Source: Epiperipatus broadwayi
Lineage: Eukaryota > Onychophora > Udeonychophora > Euonychophora > Peripatidae
NCBI GenBank assembly: GCA_028023455.1
Contig: JAQFVV010006208.1
Span: 3,826,963 to 3,890,962, forward strand
Length of the DNA stretch: 64,000 nt
Direction of reading: 5' to 3'
Part shown: one piece after another, positions 36,371-47,451 of the stretch
Position numbering within the stretch: position 1 is the stretch's first letter
How the letters are laid out: each line of letters starts with the position of its first letter
Notes under the pieces: model-generated
Seen by the model: the letters and a program-made list of their open reading frames with translations, nothing else
Told to the model about the DNA's origin: nothing
Databases searched by the model: none
Made by a program: the position numbers and the translations under genes

Positions 36371-37354
36371 CAAACTACCCAGTGAGCAAACCCTTCATAC
36401 TGTTTACAAGATTTCTTGCAATCAAACTGATTGCAGTGTGTTTACTTAGGAGAATCCTGTGCCAGTTTGCAACATGATTGCTCCAACACTAATATCTTTA
36501 TAGAGGGCTAAAAACAATCTAGACCACAAATCCATATTTTTAGAGCATGAAAATAAACTGTCACACATTTCAACCTACATTAGCTGGCATTGTATGTATA
36601 GAAAAGAATGATTCTAAATGCAAGATAATGGAGGCTTGGCACATTGCCAACAATGCTAACTCAATAAATAAAAAGCAATCCTCTTTCCTCCTCTCTAAAA
36701 AATGGACTATTTAACTTATTTGTATACACTGACATAAAATTTACATTATACCTTTTACCCACAATCCTCTCATCCAATTAGTCACTGCTATGAATATGAT
36801 ATCAGGATTAAGATACCGAAAGCTGCTCAGCATACTATAATAAAACTTTGCGATTAAACTTTTCTTACCCAGCATTCCTAGCACTTATATAAATTAAAAT
36901 AAGCTTTGTAAAGGTAATAGGAATAGTGATTTCATTTAATGTATAATGTCCGGCAAAATACTTTTAGGAACGTTTTTTACATTTTGCAACAAATTTCATT
37001 TTTTAAAAAAGCAATAGGTAGAAACATATTAATAAAGTATAGATTTTATTACTTCTAAAAGCATATTAATGACTTGTTTCCTTCAACTATAATATTTCTT
37101 ATTTAAATTTTAACATTTTATAACGATAAGAAGATCGTAAATCTAAAATTGAGAGGCAGGAATAAATTGCATTAAGATTTTGGAAACCTGGGGTAAACTA
37201 TCCTGTATAATAATTATTTATTATCATTTGTCCATAGTCTTCACCTCAGTCATAAAATTTCATTCACATGCATGATGTAGGTTTAAGCATGAGATTAGAA
37301 ATGAAGACTTATTTCATTTGATAAAATGTATGTTACAGAATTAAAATTATCGTT
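36371..37354. other. spacer, nothing recognised
   Basis: No open frame or repeat recognised in about 1 kb. Slightly less AT-rich near 36380-36700. Confidence 0.45.
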
Positions 37355-37595
37355 AGAAGAGAAATATCACATGATCACCATTTCTTATGCTTGCATATAA
37401 CTGTTATTAAAACAGGCAAAACTCTCCATACAGTAGTGCCACTCAGTGCAAGCCAGAGTAACTAGTCTGGGGATATTGGATGAGTAGGCACTAGATAGGG
37501 ATTTTATGCACAAGCTTTCTGACATCCACTGATTACTCTGGCTTGCACTGAGTGGCACTACTGTATAGAGAGTTTTGCCTGTTTTAATAAAAAAA
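37355..37595. mobile_element. R2 foldback lacking the ribozyme core
   Basis: Inverted R2 ends of about 105 bp (ATCACATGATCACCATTTC...AGCCAGAGTAA and ATTACTCTGGCTTGCACTGAG...) surround a truncated middle. The GAAA-to-CTGATGA half of the hammerhead has been deleted, leaving ACTAGTCTGGGGATATTGG. Confidence 0.75.
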
Positions 37596-38610
37596 TAATT
37601 ATATACTACAAGGAAATCATAATACCTAGTTTGTCATTGGTGATAATTTGAGACTGCTAAACATCCTCTAAATCAGAAATTCATAGGTCACAGACTGCAT
37701 GTGGTTCTCCATGGATTTTATGGCACCTTGCTTTACCATATGTTTTTTTAACAAATTAGACAAAAGATAGTTTTTAAAAATTGTACCTGCACTCAACAAA
37801 GTAGCTGTGTATCCAAATGCATCTTACAATTACTTTTGGATGACCCTAATCATCCCACCATCAATGCTCACACCATCGACCTGTTCTCATGCTGCATTAT
37901 TAATGATAAAGATAAATAGCTATTGTCTAGTGTATTTTTGTCAGCCATGTAAGCATCTACTCAACTGGGTGAGAATACCTTTGCAGATTAAATACCAATG
38001 GTTAATGATGCTTATGAGAAAAGAATGACTACTTTCTTTAATTTATTACAATCTAAAACCCAGACCTTGTAAAATTGATCAAATATTACATAATTTAACA
38101 TTGTTTAATATTTGCATAAAGTAAATTTAAAATTTCAGAAGTGCTAATAAGAATATTAAAAATAAGAAATGGATTTAAAGTGAATGATTTATAAATTCAA
38201 ACCCTCACTTCTGGACACTTAACATTGACTCATATAATATGGTCACTCTTATTTCCTTAAAGTCTCTATCTTGTGACTTAGATTGAATGCCACTGTTTAA
38301 TGGTGCTTGTGATAAAAGGATGATTACTTATCTATAGTTTGTTACAATCTAAAACACAGTGCTTGTAAAATTTATAAAATCTGCAATACATAATTCACTT
38401 ATTTGTAATGTGAGTATTTTGATTTTATAGATGTGACTGTTATGATTAATTACCACCTCTTGGAAAAAATATAAATCCCACAATGGATAAAGTGGGACTC
38501 AAGGAACAAAGTGTAGGAAGAAAAATGGCAGTTTTATGATAGCTGGACCTAAAAGTACTTTTTTTATTTAGTGATTTATTAATGTTATGTGCTTGATTTG
38601 AAAAAGTGCT

Positions 38611-39755
38611 ACAGCCATTCCAAAAGGACATAATACAAGAAGACACTATGAAAGTCCACATTTATAGCCATTCCAAAAGGACATAATACAAGAAGACACT
38701 ATGAAAGTCCACATTTATAGCCATTCCAAAAGGACATAATACAAGAAGACACTATGAAAGTCCACATTTATAGCCATTCCAAAAGGACATAATACAAGAA
38801 GTCCACATTTAGAGACATTCCAAAATGACATAATACAAAAAGACACTATGAAAGTCTGCATTTATAGCCATTCCAAAAGGACATAATACAAGAAGACACT
38901 ATGAAAGTCCACATTTATAGCCATTCCAAAAGGACATAATACAAGAAGACCACATTTATAGCCATTCCAAAATGACATAATACAAAAAGACACTATGAAA
39001 GTCTGCATTTATAGCCATTCCAAAAGGACATAATATACAAGAAGACACTATGAAAGTCCATATTTATAGCCATTACAAAAGGACATACAAGAAGACAAAG
39101 TCTGCATTTATAGCCATTCCAAAAGGACATAATACAAGAAGACACTATGAAAGTCCACATTTATAGCCATTCCAAAAGGACATAATACAAGAAGACACTA
39201 TGAAAGTCCACATTTATAGCCATTCCAAAAGGACATAATACAAGAAGACACTATGAAAGTCCACATTTATAGCCATTCCAAAAGGACATAATACAAGAAG
39301 ACACTATGAAAGTCCACATTTATAGCCATTCCAAAAGGACATAATACAAGAAGACACTATGAAAGTCCACATTTATAGCCATTCCAAAAGGACATAATAC
39401 AAGAAGACCACATTTATAGCCATTCCAAAATGACATAATACAAAAAGACACTATGAAAGTCCACATTTATAGCCATTCCAAAAGGACATACAAGAAGACA
39501 AAGTCTGCATTTATAGCCATTCCGAAAGAACATAGACACTATAAAAGCTTGCATTTATAACTATTCCAAAAGGATGCAATACAAAAAGACACTATGAAAG
39601 TCCACATTTATAGCCATTCCAAAAGGACATACATGAAGACAAAGTTTGCATTTATAGCCATTCCAAAAGGACATAATACAAGAAGACACTATAAAAGCTT
39701 GCATTTATAGCCATTCAAAAAGGACAGTAGAAGAAGACACTCTGGAAGTCTGCAT
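38611..39755 (+). repeat. 53-bp minisatellite, ~21 copies
   Basis: The unit includes TATAGCCATTCCAAAAGGAC, ATAATACAAGAAGACACTAT and GAAAGTCCACATT. Many consecutive units are identical (for example across 38666-38780 and 39115-39400), while others have matching internal deletions (ACAAGAAGACCACATT at three places). That shows whole-block duplications. Copies near the right end are the most diverged. Confidence 0.95.
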
Positions 39756-39759
39756 TTTA

Positions 39760-41010
39760 TATTTTCAAAACTATAAGAACTAAATAAGAATTAGTAAGGA
39801 AACAATGGATGTTTGCAAAAACTTGTTAGAGATTCAGAAATTGCAATAGGAATACATTTTGAAATATCTCACATTATAGGAAAAAGTGGTGAACATTTAT
39901 AGATGGAGATTTTGTTAAAGATTGTTTTGGGATAGCTGCTAAAAAAATTTGTCCAGAATCAGTCAAAAGTTTTGAGAAAATTTTGTTAAACCAGATGACA
40001 GTACAAAGGGGAATTACATCAATATCAGCAATTTTAAAGGGCCATAAGTGACTTATTCAAAGAAATTTGTCTAGTTTTCATTGCCTATCACTTCCACCAC
40101 CTGGTTGTTATATTTTTATGTGGAATAATGCATGAGTTTGAAGTGAGTGATGAATTAATTGGAATAAGTTTATTGTCAGATTAAACAAAAGGTGGGGACA
40201 TATTCACTGGTCTTTTAGAACAGTGTTACAAAATTAATTTAGATCTGGCAAAATTATTAGGTATTAAGACTAATGGAGCTCCTTTCATGATGGGAACTAA
40301 TTCTGAATTGGTAACATTATTGGAACATCATTTTAAGTAGTACAGTAGTGAGTTGATACAGTTTCATGATTTAATCCACTAGGTGTTAATAAACTAGGAC
40401 AGCTTGTGTCCTAAGAAACTAGGTTTTAAATGTGTTATAAAAGTTGTGGTTTTAATATTTAATTTTATAAAATCCTGTGGCCTTATTCATAGACAATTAA
40501 AAAAGTTCTTGAAGTCATTGAATATGAATATAGTGTTTTATTTTTTTATACAGAAGTGAAATGGCTAAGTCATGGTCAAACGTTGAAGTGGTTTCTAAAT
40601 TTAATTAATGAAATTGAAATTTTCATGATTGAAAAAAACATCTTCCATATAAAAAGTCTGGATTTTTGTGAATTAGCTTTTCTAGTTGACATTACTAATT
40701 ATTTAAATACATTAAATACATGATTTCAGGGTAAATATCAATTGATTACTCAACTTTATGACCACATTTGGTCTTTTCAGTGCAAATTAATCCTATTTCA
40801 AACTCAATTAAATTTAGGGAATTGCATCCATTTTCCTACTTACAATAAAATTTTGATAAATTCAATGTCAACTCCAAGAATTCGACTTCAACGAACTTGA
40901 AATGTAAAACCATTGCTAGTTTTATTTGGAAATTCTTTTATCATTTGCCCAAAAATGCACCCAAATCAGGCATAGTTCGAACTCATCAACAAGAAATATG
41001 GTAAAAACCT
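39760..41010 (+). pseudogene. decayed hAT transposase, GTF2IRD2/ZBED-like
   Basis: Reading across several frame breaks gives, in order: a segment like the N-terminal SHIIGKSGEH...; MHEFEVSDELIGISLL; GGDIFTGLLEQCYKINLDLAKLLGIKTNGAPFM; VIKVVVLIFNFIKSCGLIHRQ; a segment corresponding to the family's VRWLSRG region (AAATGGCTAAGTCATGGTCA); LITQLYDH..W; and NCIHFPTY. This order matches the hAT transposase-derived proteins annotated as GTF2IRD2-like, FAM200 or ZBED5. The C-terminal dimerisation region is missing after 41010. Stops are frequent (for example 40003 and 40338), so it is long inactive. Confidence 0.75.
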
Positions 41011-41019
41011 GCAAAATAA

Positions 41020-41372
41020 ATTTAAACCACTAAACATCACATGATAACCATTTCTTATGCTTGCACATAACTGTTATTAAAACATGCAAAACTTTCTACA
41101 CAGTAGTGCCACTCAGTGCCAGCCAGAGTAATCAGTCTATGCCAGAAGGCTTGTGCATAAAATCCCCATGTAGTGTCTACTCACCCAATATTCCCAGACT
41201 AGTTTCTGGCTTATGGCCTTCATCAGTGAGAAGCCTTGGATCTGACAGCACTGCACCTAGATCTTAGGCACTGAGTGTCACTACTGTATGGAGAGTTTTG
41301 CCTGTTTTAATAACAGTTATGTGCAAGCATAAGAAATGGTGATCATGTGATGTTTGGTGGTTTAACACCAAT
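41020..41372 (-). mobile_element. R2 foldback, nearly complete, with intact hammerhead core
   Basis: Inverted ends of about 105 bp (41029-41135 and 41268-41372), each running from AAACATCACATGAT to the ACTCAGTGCCAGCC / ACTGAGTG... block, enclose a minus-sense ribozyme. It sits directly at the end of the hAT remnant. The frame at 41061-41267 is repeat-derived. Confidence 0.8.
41192..41231 (-). ncRNA. putative hammerhead ribozyme in R2
   Basis: Read on the minus strand: stem I TCTCA; core CTGATGA; stem II AGGC-CATAA-GCCA, with three GC pairs and an A-A mismatch next to the core; GAAA; stem III inside ACTAGT; cleavage triplet GTC; stem I partner TGGGA (five pairs, one wobble). Every conserved core base is present. 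The A-A at the base of stem II, where G-C is usual, may lower activity. Confidence 0.7.
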
Positions 41373-41534
41373 TCTGCCTAATAGGATAATGGTGGTTATG
41401 GTTGTTAAAGAGCCAAAGACACCAAAATGTATTGGTGCTGAACTGAGTTAAGACCCATATGACTATATAAGCTATTGAGCTTAGATTGAAAATATTATTG
41501 TGTTTTCAATTTTATTCTCATAGTTTTGTAGTTA

Positions 41535-41770
41535 AGTAGAGATAAAGGGTGGCTGATGGAGGGTTTCATTAGATCCTAAAATCTAGGTGCAGAGCTCTCA
41601 GATCCAAGGCTCCTCACTAACAAAGGCCACAAGCCAGATACTAGTCTGGGGATATTGGATGAGTAGGCACTAGATGGGGATTTTATGCACAAGCCTTCTG
41701 GCATCCATTGATTATTATGGCTGGCACTGAGTGGCGCTACTGTATGGAGAGTTTTGCCTGCTTAAAAATA
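41535..41770 (+). mobile_element. R2 copy with decayed hammerhead
   Basis: Ribozyme-sense R2. The core near 41617 reads CTAACAA and GAAA reads GATA, so it is dead. Ends in GGAGAGTTTTGCCTGCTTAA. Confidence 0.75.
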
Positions 41771-42024
41771 AATTCAATAAAGACAGTTTATTAAATTTTT
41801 ATCACTGTGTTAATGAAAAACTATTATAAATCATTGCGAAATAATGCATTAAAATATTTAAGCCTCTTTAGTTCCACATAGTTCTATAAACAAACTTTTT
41901 TAGTCATGAATAATAATAAATCAAGAAATAGGATCCGCTTGATTAATGAAATTTTAAAATCAATTTTTTGCATCACTACTACAAAAATTGAACCAAATAT
42001 TAAAATAACCACTCATTAAATTAT
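41771..42024. other. spacer, nothing recognised
   Basis: AT-rich spacer. Confidence 0.45.
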
Positions 42025-42135
42025 TTTTTTTTTTCCATATGTCAAAGCATCGGCCGGGAAGCGAATCCGTGACAACTGTCTGCAAGCAACTACTTGCAAG
42101 ACAGCTGCACTGACCTCTCAGCTACCAACGCTTAA
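42025..42135 (-). mobile_element. tRNA-derived SINE
   Basis: Minus strand: AAGCGTTGGTAGCTGAGAGG (A-box-like), a variable-arm segment slightly shorter than the 8.3-kb copy, GGATTCGCTTCCCGGCC (B-box-like), ATGCTTTGACATATGG and a long A-run. Confidence 0.8.
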
Positions 42136-42991
42136 ATCAAATTCTTTATTTACTTTTTATTATCTTTTTTTAACAATATATATTAAATAAAATATATAAT
42201 AGATAAGTCATAATGAATCTATGTGGTCCTTGAACAAATTTTACACATCCCTTCTTAAATAGTTTAGCATCTAAAATAATTTCAAAGCTAATATATTTAC
42301 ATATGATAATTATTTCAGATATGATTAGCGATATAATGTTTCATATTTAAAAAACCTGTAATTTTATAGAATACCAGAAATGTACCTGGTCTATGAAAAG
42401 ACCATCATTGTTGTAATAGTTTTTTTTAATTGGTTGATTTAATAAATTTTGTTTGCTTTGCGTAATTACTTGCTTTGAATAAAATGCTCAGAATTAAATT
42501 AAGTCTCTTAAATATAAGGGAGAAATTACTTCTTTGTATAAAATACTTTATAAAAAAAATTATGGTTTATTAATCGCGGAACAAATAATTATTTATTTCC
42601 TTGAAAAAATACGCCCTCTAGCAAAGAAATGCTTGACTTGATTATCACGTGAAAGCATTATGGACAAACATTTAGGGATTTTATATATAACTCAGAGCAT
42701 TCAAGCACTCTCTACTAATTTACTGTCAACTTAAATGTGGGATATATGTATAAGAACCAACTTCCGAATTATAAACAATGATAATACAAGACTGTCAGAA
42801 CTCATGTACAATTGGTGAAATATAAAACAAAAGTTGGTTGTTATTTATACATATAGTATATAATATTTTATTTTACATCAGCACAATAGAGAGTGCTTTT
42901 CTAAATTTATGTTTAAATTTTTATAAAATTTTAAATAATGTATAATAAAATAATAAATATTTCTGTAATATATAATGTTTAACCGTGTGTT
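42136..42991. other. spacer, nothing recognised
   Basis: AT-rich, no recognised gene or repeat. Confidence 0.5.
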
Positions 42992-43700
42992 AGAAAATAT
43001 TTGTAATAACTTAATATTTGTTTTTAATATTAAAAATGCACACGCATATATAATTCGGCTATATATAGATAAATCAAATCAAATAAATAAATAAATAACA
43101 AACTTTTATTGATTTCTTCTAGCGCTTTCAAAGGTATAACCTTCATTTTCAAGAAGTACAATATTTCTTCATTCACACGAAGTGCAAATATGCAAAATAG
43201 GACAGATTAAATATGCAAATATGGGTAGGTAAATTTTAAACTTGACATTTCTTAGATATGGCGTAAAACGTCTCTCTTTTATTCATCGCGTGCACATCCG
43301 ATATAATATAGCACGCCTCTTTCACTCGGGTTATGTGCGGAGAGCGCATGAATTGCATAGGAAAGTGAAAGAGGCGTGCTATATTATATCGGATGTGCAC
43401 ACGATGAATAAGAGAGAGAGACGTTTTACGCCATATCTAAGAAATGGCAAGTTTAAAATTTCCCTACAACATATTTGCATATTTAATCTGTCCTATTTTG
43501 CATATTTGCACTTCGTGAAAATGAAGAAATATTGTACTTCTTGAAAATGAAGGTTATACATTTGAAAGCGCTAGAAAAAATCAATAAAAGTTATTTATTT
43601 ATTTATTTGATTTGATTTATCTATATATAGCCGAATTATATATGCGTGTGCATTTTTAATATTAACACAAATATTAAGTTATTACAAATAAATATTTTTA
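42992..43700. repeat. long foldback, ~330-bp arms, 39-bp loop
   Basis: Arms 42992-43325 and 43365-43700 are near-identical reverse complements, from TTGTAATAACTTAATATTTG through GCACACGCATATATAATTCG to GCACGCCTCTTTCAC. The loop is CpG-bearing (ACTCGGGTTATGTG...). The arm tips are less AT-rich than the bases. The 100-codon frame at 43242-43544 reads through the loop and both arms and is an artefact. Confidence 0.95.
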
Positions 43701-43849
43701 TGGAATTTTTTCTTGAAAACATCAGGTAATTCCAAATAGAATTCAAACAATAATTCTTGTTATAAAAATACAACTGTTAACAAATAACTTGATTTTGCTT
43801 TTGATATTGTTTTTATAAAAATTACTGTAGTTTCATAAGTTTATCTTTC

Positions 43850-44240
43850 TTATTGCATTGCCAAATCCATATAATATTAATATCATCTATATTCTTTATT
43901 ACTTTTTCCAATGCTTTTTTACAATCCACTATTGGCAGTTTTGATTGTCCCAACAATCTTCTTCAGAACTATAACAAACACAATACAAATACATGAATAC
44001 AAATATACATGAACATATAATTTTACATTTTATATATATATACATACATTCTATCTTATAATCATTATATATAAAACATAAAATTATATATTCATGTATA
44101 TTTGTATTCATGTATTTGTATTGTGTTTGTTATATTTCTGAAGAAGATTGTTGGGGCAATCGAAACTGTCAATAGTGAGTTGTAAAAAAGCATTGTAAAA
44201 AGTAATAAAGAATATAGATGATATTAATATTATATTGTAG
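43850..44240. repeat. family B foldback, most complete copy
   Basis: Outer ends ATTGCCAAATCCATATAATA / TATTAATATTATAT are followed inward by ATCATCTATATTCTTTATTA and CAATCTTCTTCAGAA. The right inner motif is CTGAAGAAGATTGTTGGGGC then AATCGAAACTGTC. The centre is itself a palindrome of CATGTATATTTGTATTCATG-type sequence, so the whole could fold into one long hairpin. It lies about 85 bp upstream of the exon, in the intron. Confidence 0.85.
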
Positions 44241-44325
44241 TTTAATAAGTAAAATAAAATATGCATATTAAAAATAATTATTTTTTGTCATTATGTTTTT
44301 AAATAATACAATGCGTCTATTTCAG

Positions 44326-45958
44326 GAGCGATTCACAGCAACCCCCTGATGACAGCAAAACAGCTGAACCAATTGCCTCACTACAAGAAGAATTGAAATA
44401 TTTAGTTGAAGAGCCTGATGACAGTGGAGGAGATTCATTATCCGAAAGTGCGACTCCTGGAGAAAAACGTAAATGCAAAAAAACACAAGCTACTCCAGGA
44501 AAGAAAGTTAGTAACCAGTCTGCAGAGTATAAGACTGGTGAAACCATCACTGTTCGAACAAGTACAGTACAACAAGCTAAAGTACAAAAACAAGAATTTG
44601 CTACAGTCACTGTCAAACATAAATCAATTGTAGAAAAACTAGGAAAAACAACAGGAACAACAGTGCAAGAAACAGAAGCAGTAAAAGAATTTCAAAAAGC
44701 TCCAACATTTGAAACTTCCAAGAAAGAGTCAGATGTCATAGAAACTGGTCAAGTCAAAAGTTCTGAAACAAAATATTTAGGATCACAGGAATCAAAGAGA
44801 GATACCGGTATTGAACGAGTTGTTACACAAAAACAAGCTATAACTAAAGCTACAGCTATACAAGAAACCAAAGGTAGGATTGTACAAGAGCAAATAAAAT
44901 CATCTTCCGATGAAGGAATATTTTATGAAGCTAAACAATTAAAAGAAATATTTGTAGGATCTCCACAAACTCAGAGAAAAACCACGGAAATTCAAGATGT
45001 GTTTGAAGGTCAACCTATACCTCAAATAACTTCGACTGTATCTGAAGATATAAAAGAATTTAAAAATCAAAATGGTACTTTATTTCAAGAAGTGACAGAG
45101 TTTAAAACTCAGTTTATCCCTCCAGAAAAATCTGAAAAAAAACCTGATCAATCTGTTCTATATATCACAAATGCTTCAGAAAGTCAGCAGGTTGACTCGG
45201 AGAAAAAAGATGAAACATCCAGATCTGATATAATTGTTATCTCTCCACCACCTAGAACTTATGAATCCATTCAACTTCCAACTCCATCACTTCCTGATAT
45301 TACTAGAATTTCCAACATAACACAGACAACCTTAGATAGAAAAATATATATTCAATCTGAAATTTTCAAGAAGATGCAAGTTTTAATAGCTGATACTTCA
45401 CAGATTCAAGATCACATAGCTTCAACAATGGCTCCAATTATTGCACAAGAACCTTCAAAAATACAAGCTATCTTAACCCCTCCTGTTACACCTCTTGTTG
45501 AGGAGGTTCCATCTCAAGATTCTAAAATGAAATCTCAGATTGCTACTGAAGGTATTTTCCCCGAACAACAACAAATGACTGAAGATATAAAAGCAGCGTT
45601 AACCGAAAAAATGTCTATAATAATTTCTGAAGACAAAATACAAAAAAATATATCTCGTGTAGTATCTCCTCCACCTCTAGAATCGGGAAAAGCAACACCC
45701 ACTCTCTCTGAATCCCTTCACGAATCTGTGTATGATTCTGCACCTATGACTCCTTTAACTATTTCAGAGGCAGCCACCCCAAGATCAGGAACTCCTCTTG
45801 TGTCAGATGAATTTTTAACACCTCCTCAATCACCTACTCATGAAGGTATCTTAAAGTTTCCTGCAAGTTCTCAAATCATTTCTCAACCAATTTCAGAAGT
45901 GGAAGAAATGCAGATTTCATATCAAAATGCTCAAGAACTTATTGAAGTAATGGGAAAG
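44326..45958 (+). CDS. internal exon of a large unidentified protein, disordered S/T/E/K/P-rich
   Basis: The exon is bounded by an acceptor (TATTTCAG before 44326) and a donor (GTAAGT at 45959). The frame is open from the acceptor to the donor, giving 544 complete codons after one leading base, so the upstream intron splits a codon after its second base and the downstream intron lies between codons. The segment starts SDSQQPPDDSKTAEPIASLQ and ends ISYQNAQELIEVMGK, then reads into the intron and stops. There is no internal methionine start to justify. Composition is Ser, Thr, Glu, Lys, Gln and Pro rich, with a basic patch (GEKRKCKKTQATPGKK) early and SP/TP clusters later (ILTPPVTPL, VVSPPPLESG, AATPRSGTPL, FLTPPQSPTHEG). 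This suggests a phosphorylated, unstructured linker, as in giant cytoskeletal or scaffold proteins, but I recognise no domain. Other exons were not found in the window. The gene runs left to right. Confidence 0.85.
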
Positions 45959-46052
45959 GTAAGTAACTCTTATTTGTAAAGCAAATTAATCGTTCATTTT
46001 AAATGTAATATTTTTTAATTAATATATTTTTTATCATTTCAAAACTATATAC

Positions 46053-46775
46053 ACAGAAGGACCCAAAAATAACCAGAGTTTTGTAATAAAAAATTGTATA
46101 TTTATTTTTAAGTGTTGGAAATTGTATTGCTTTAAAAAGTATAGTCTATTAAATGCAATGCCCTGGCCTGAACCAGTTTATAACTTTTCAAAGTAGTCCA
46201 GAAACACTTGCAAAGGGAAGCATTTTAATGCTTTTGTAATCCCCCCCCCCTCTGCAATTCTAAGCCTGCAAAAAAATTGGGACATTATTCGAGAAATTAA
46301 AAAAATAATCTCACTAAGTCAGATCGAGCAAATACAGCTGTAGATAAGCTGGGTCATGCTGAATTTAATTAAAAACTGTTTCACACTTTAGGCTTTGAGA
46401 GGTGACACTGTTGGGGTGAAGTTTGCACCCTTTTCTTTGCAAAAAAATGGCATGTTTACTTTACATTTTACCACATCATGTAAATGTTTCGAACTTGCAG
46501 ATAAATTGTCTGACCATTATGAACTAAATCTGAAAGAAAAGTATCATTTGCATCAAAAAAAATTCAGCATTAACTAAACATTTTAACCATTATAAAAAAA
46601 ATTGGCAAAGACACAAAATGCCCTTTAGAAAAAAATGTGGTATGTGAATCCACAATTTCACATGGTAATATCATTTGGAAGATTGATGCAGAAGGGTTCC
46701 TGCAAAATGTAACAGCAAAATTATATACTATAACAGGCATGCATTCCAGTTATTTTGGGGTCCCTTCATGTATGT
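46053..46775 (-). mobile_element. mariner-like element remnant
   Basis: Inverted ends CAGAAGGACCCAAAAATAACC (46056) and GTTATTTTGGGGTCCCTTCA (46748) are flanked by TA on both sides, the target of Tc1/mariner elements. The ~720-bp interior is degenerate. On the minus strand, near 46130-46230, it has a segment with TGGACTACTTTGAAAAG-type sequence that may be the eroded C-terminus of a mariner transposase. A C-run (46241-46250) is inside. Internally deleted and dead. It lies in the intron after the exon. Confidence 0.5.
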
Positions 46776-47451
46776 ATATTACAATGATTTGGATTTATTT
46801 GTTTATGATGAATAAATTAAATGATTAAATATAGAAAATAATAAAATGACATATACAAGTATAATAGTAATATGCATTACTTTGAACTATATATTTTTTA
46901 ATTTGTAAATTTATGTGGTATTATGTTTTCCTTTATATATATTTTTAATTTTAAAATGAAAAGATGTTACTTCATTTATTAATGATAAAATTATGGATGA
47001 ATAAGTAATTATTGACTGTATTTTTTTATTTGTATACTTATCTTTGTACATTGGTTTTGTAAACAAGCCTTGTTTTTGTCTCTAAAAATAACTATTCAGA
47101 TTGTTTTTATACCACCCAGATTATCTTTAAACAATCTCTATGCTGATGGAATTCTTAAAGTAATTAAATTCTTGTATATATTTATATAAACTAAAAACAA
47201 CATTTGTCTACTTTTTTTATTTTATTTACAAACATCTCTAACAGCATAAAAGAACTGATGAGATAGTTTTAACTCTGTTGAAGAATTGGAAAGTTGAAAT
47301 TAGTTCACTTAATTGAACAAAAGACTTATCTATCTCTAATAGTCCAAAGAAAAGAAGTTAGATCATGAGAAATAATATACCTATTGGTAATACGATCTAA
47401 ATCTAAGGTCATAATTATTTATTAATAAGGTTACTGATAAAATGACCAGCC
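46776..47451. other. presumed intron, nothing recognised
   Basis: AT-rich DNA without a recognisable exon. Confidence 0.45.

Larger units (their letters stand above)
37660..41010 (+). mobile_element. remnant of a hAT-like transposon
   Basis: The decayed transposase at 39760-41010 and an upstream noncoding part probably belong together. Near 37690 a segment (CATGTGGTTCTCCATGG, TTTTATGGCACC) resembles hAT terminal regions. A pair of diverged direct repeats sits at about 37985-38100 and 38280-38400, followed by the 53-bp minisatellite. The left boundary is uncertain and I cannot show a right TIR, because an R2 element lies there. Confidence 0.45.

Noticed and set aside
38611-39755. CRISPR-like array
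   Set aside because: The 53-bp units are contiguous with no unique spacers, and the genome is eukaryotic. It is a minisatellite.
43242-43544. 100-codon frame
   Set aside because: It reads into one arm, across the loop and out through the other arm of a foldback.
44393-44401. translation start of the long plus-strand ORF
   Set aside because: The codon there is TTG and the frame continues open upstream to a splice acceptor, so this is an internal exon with no start codon.
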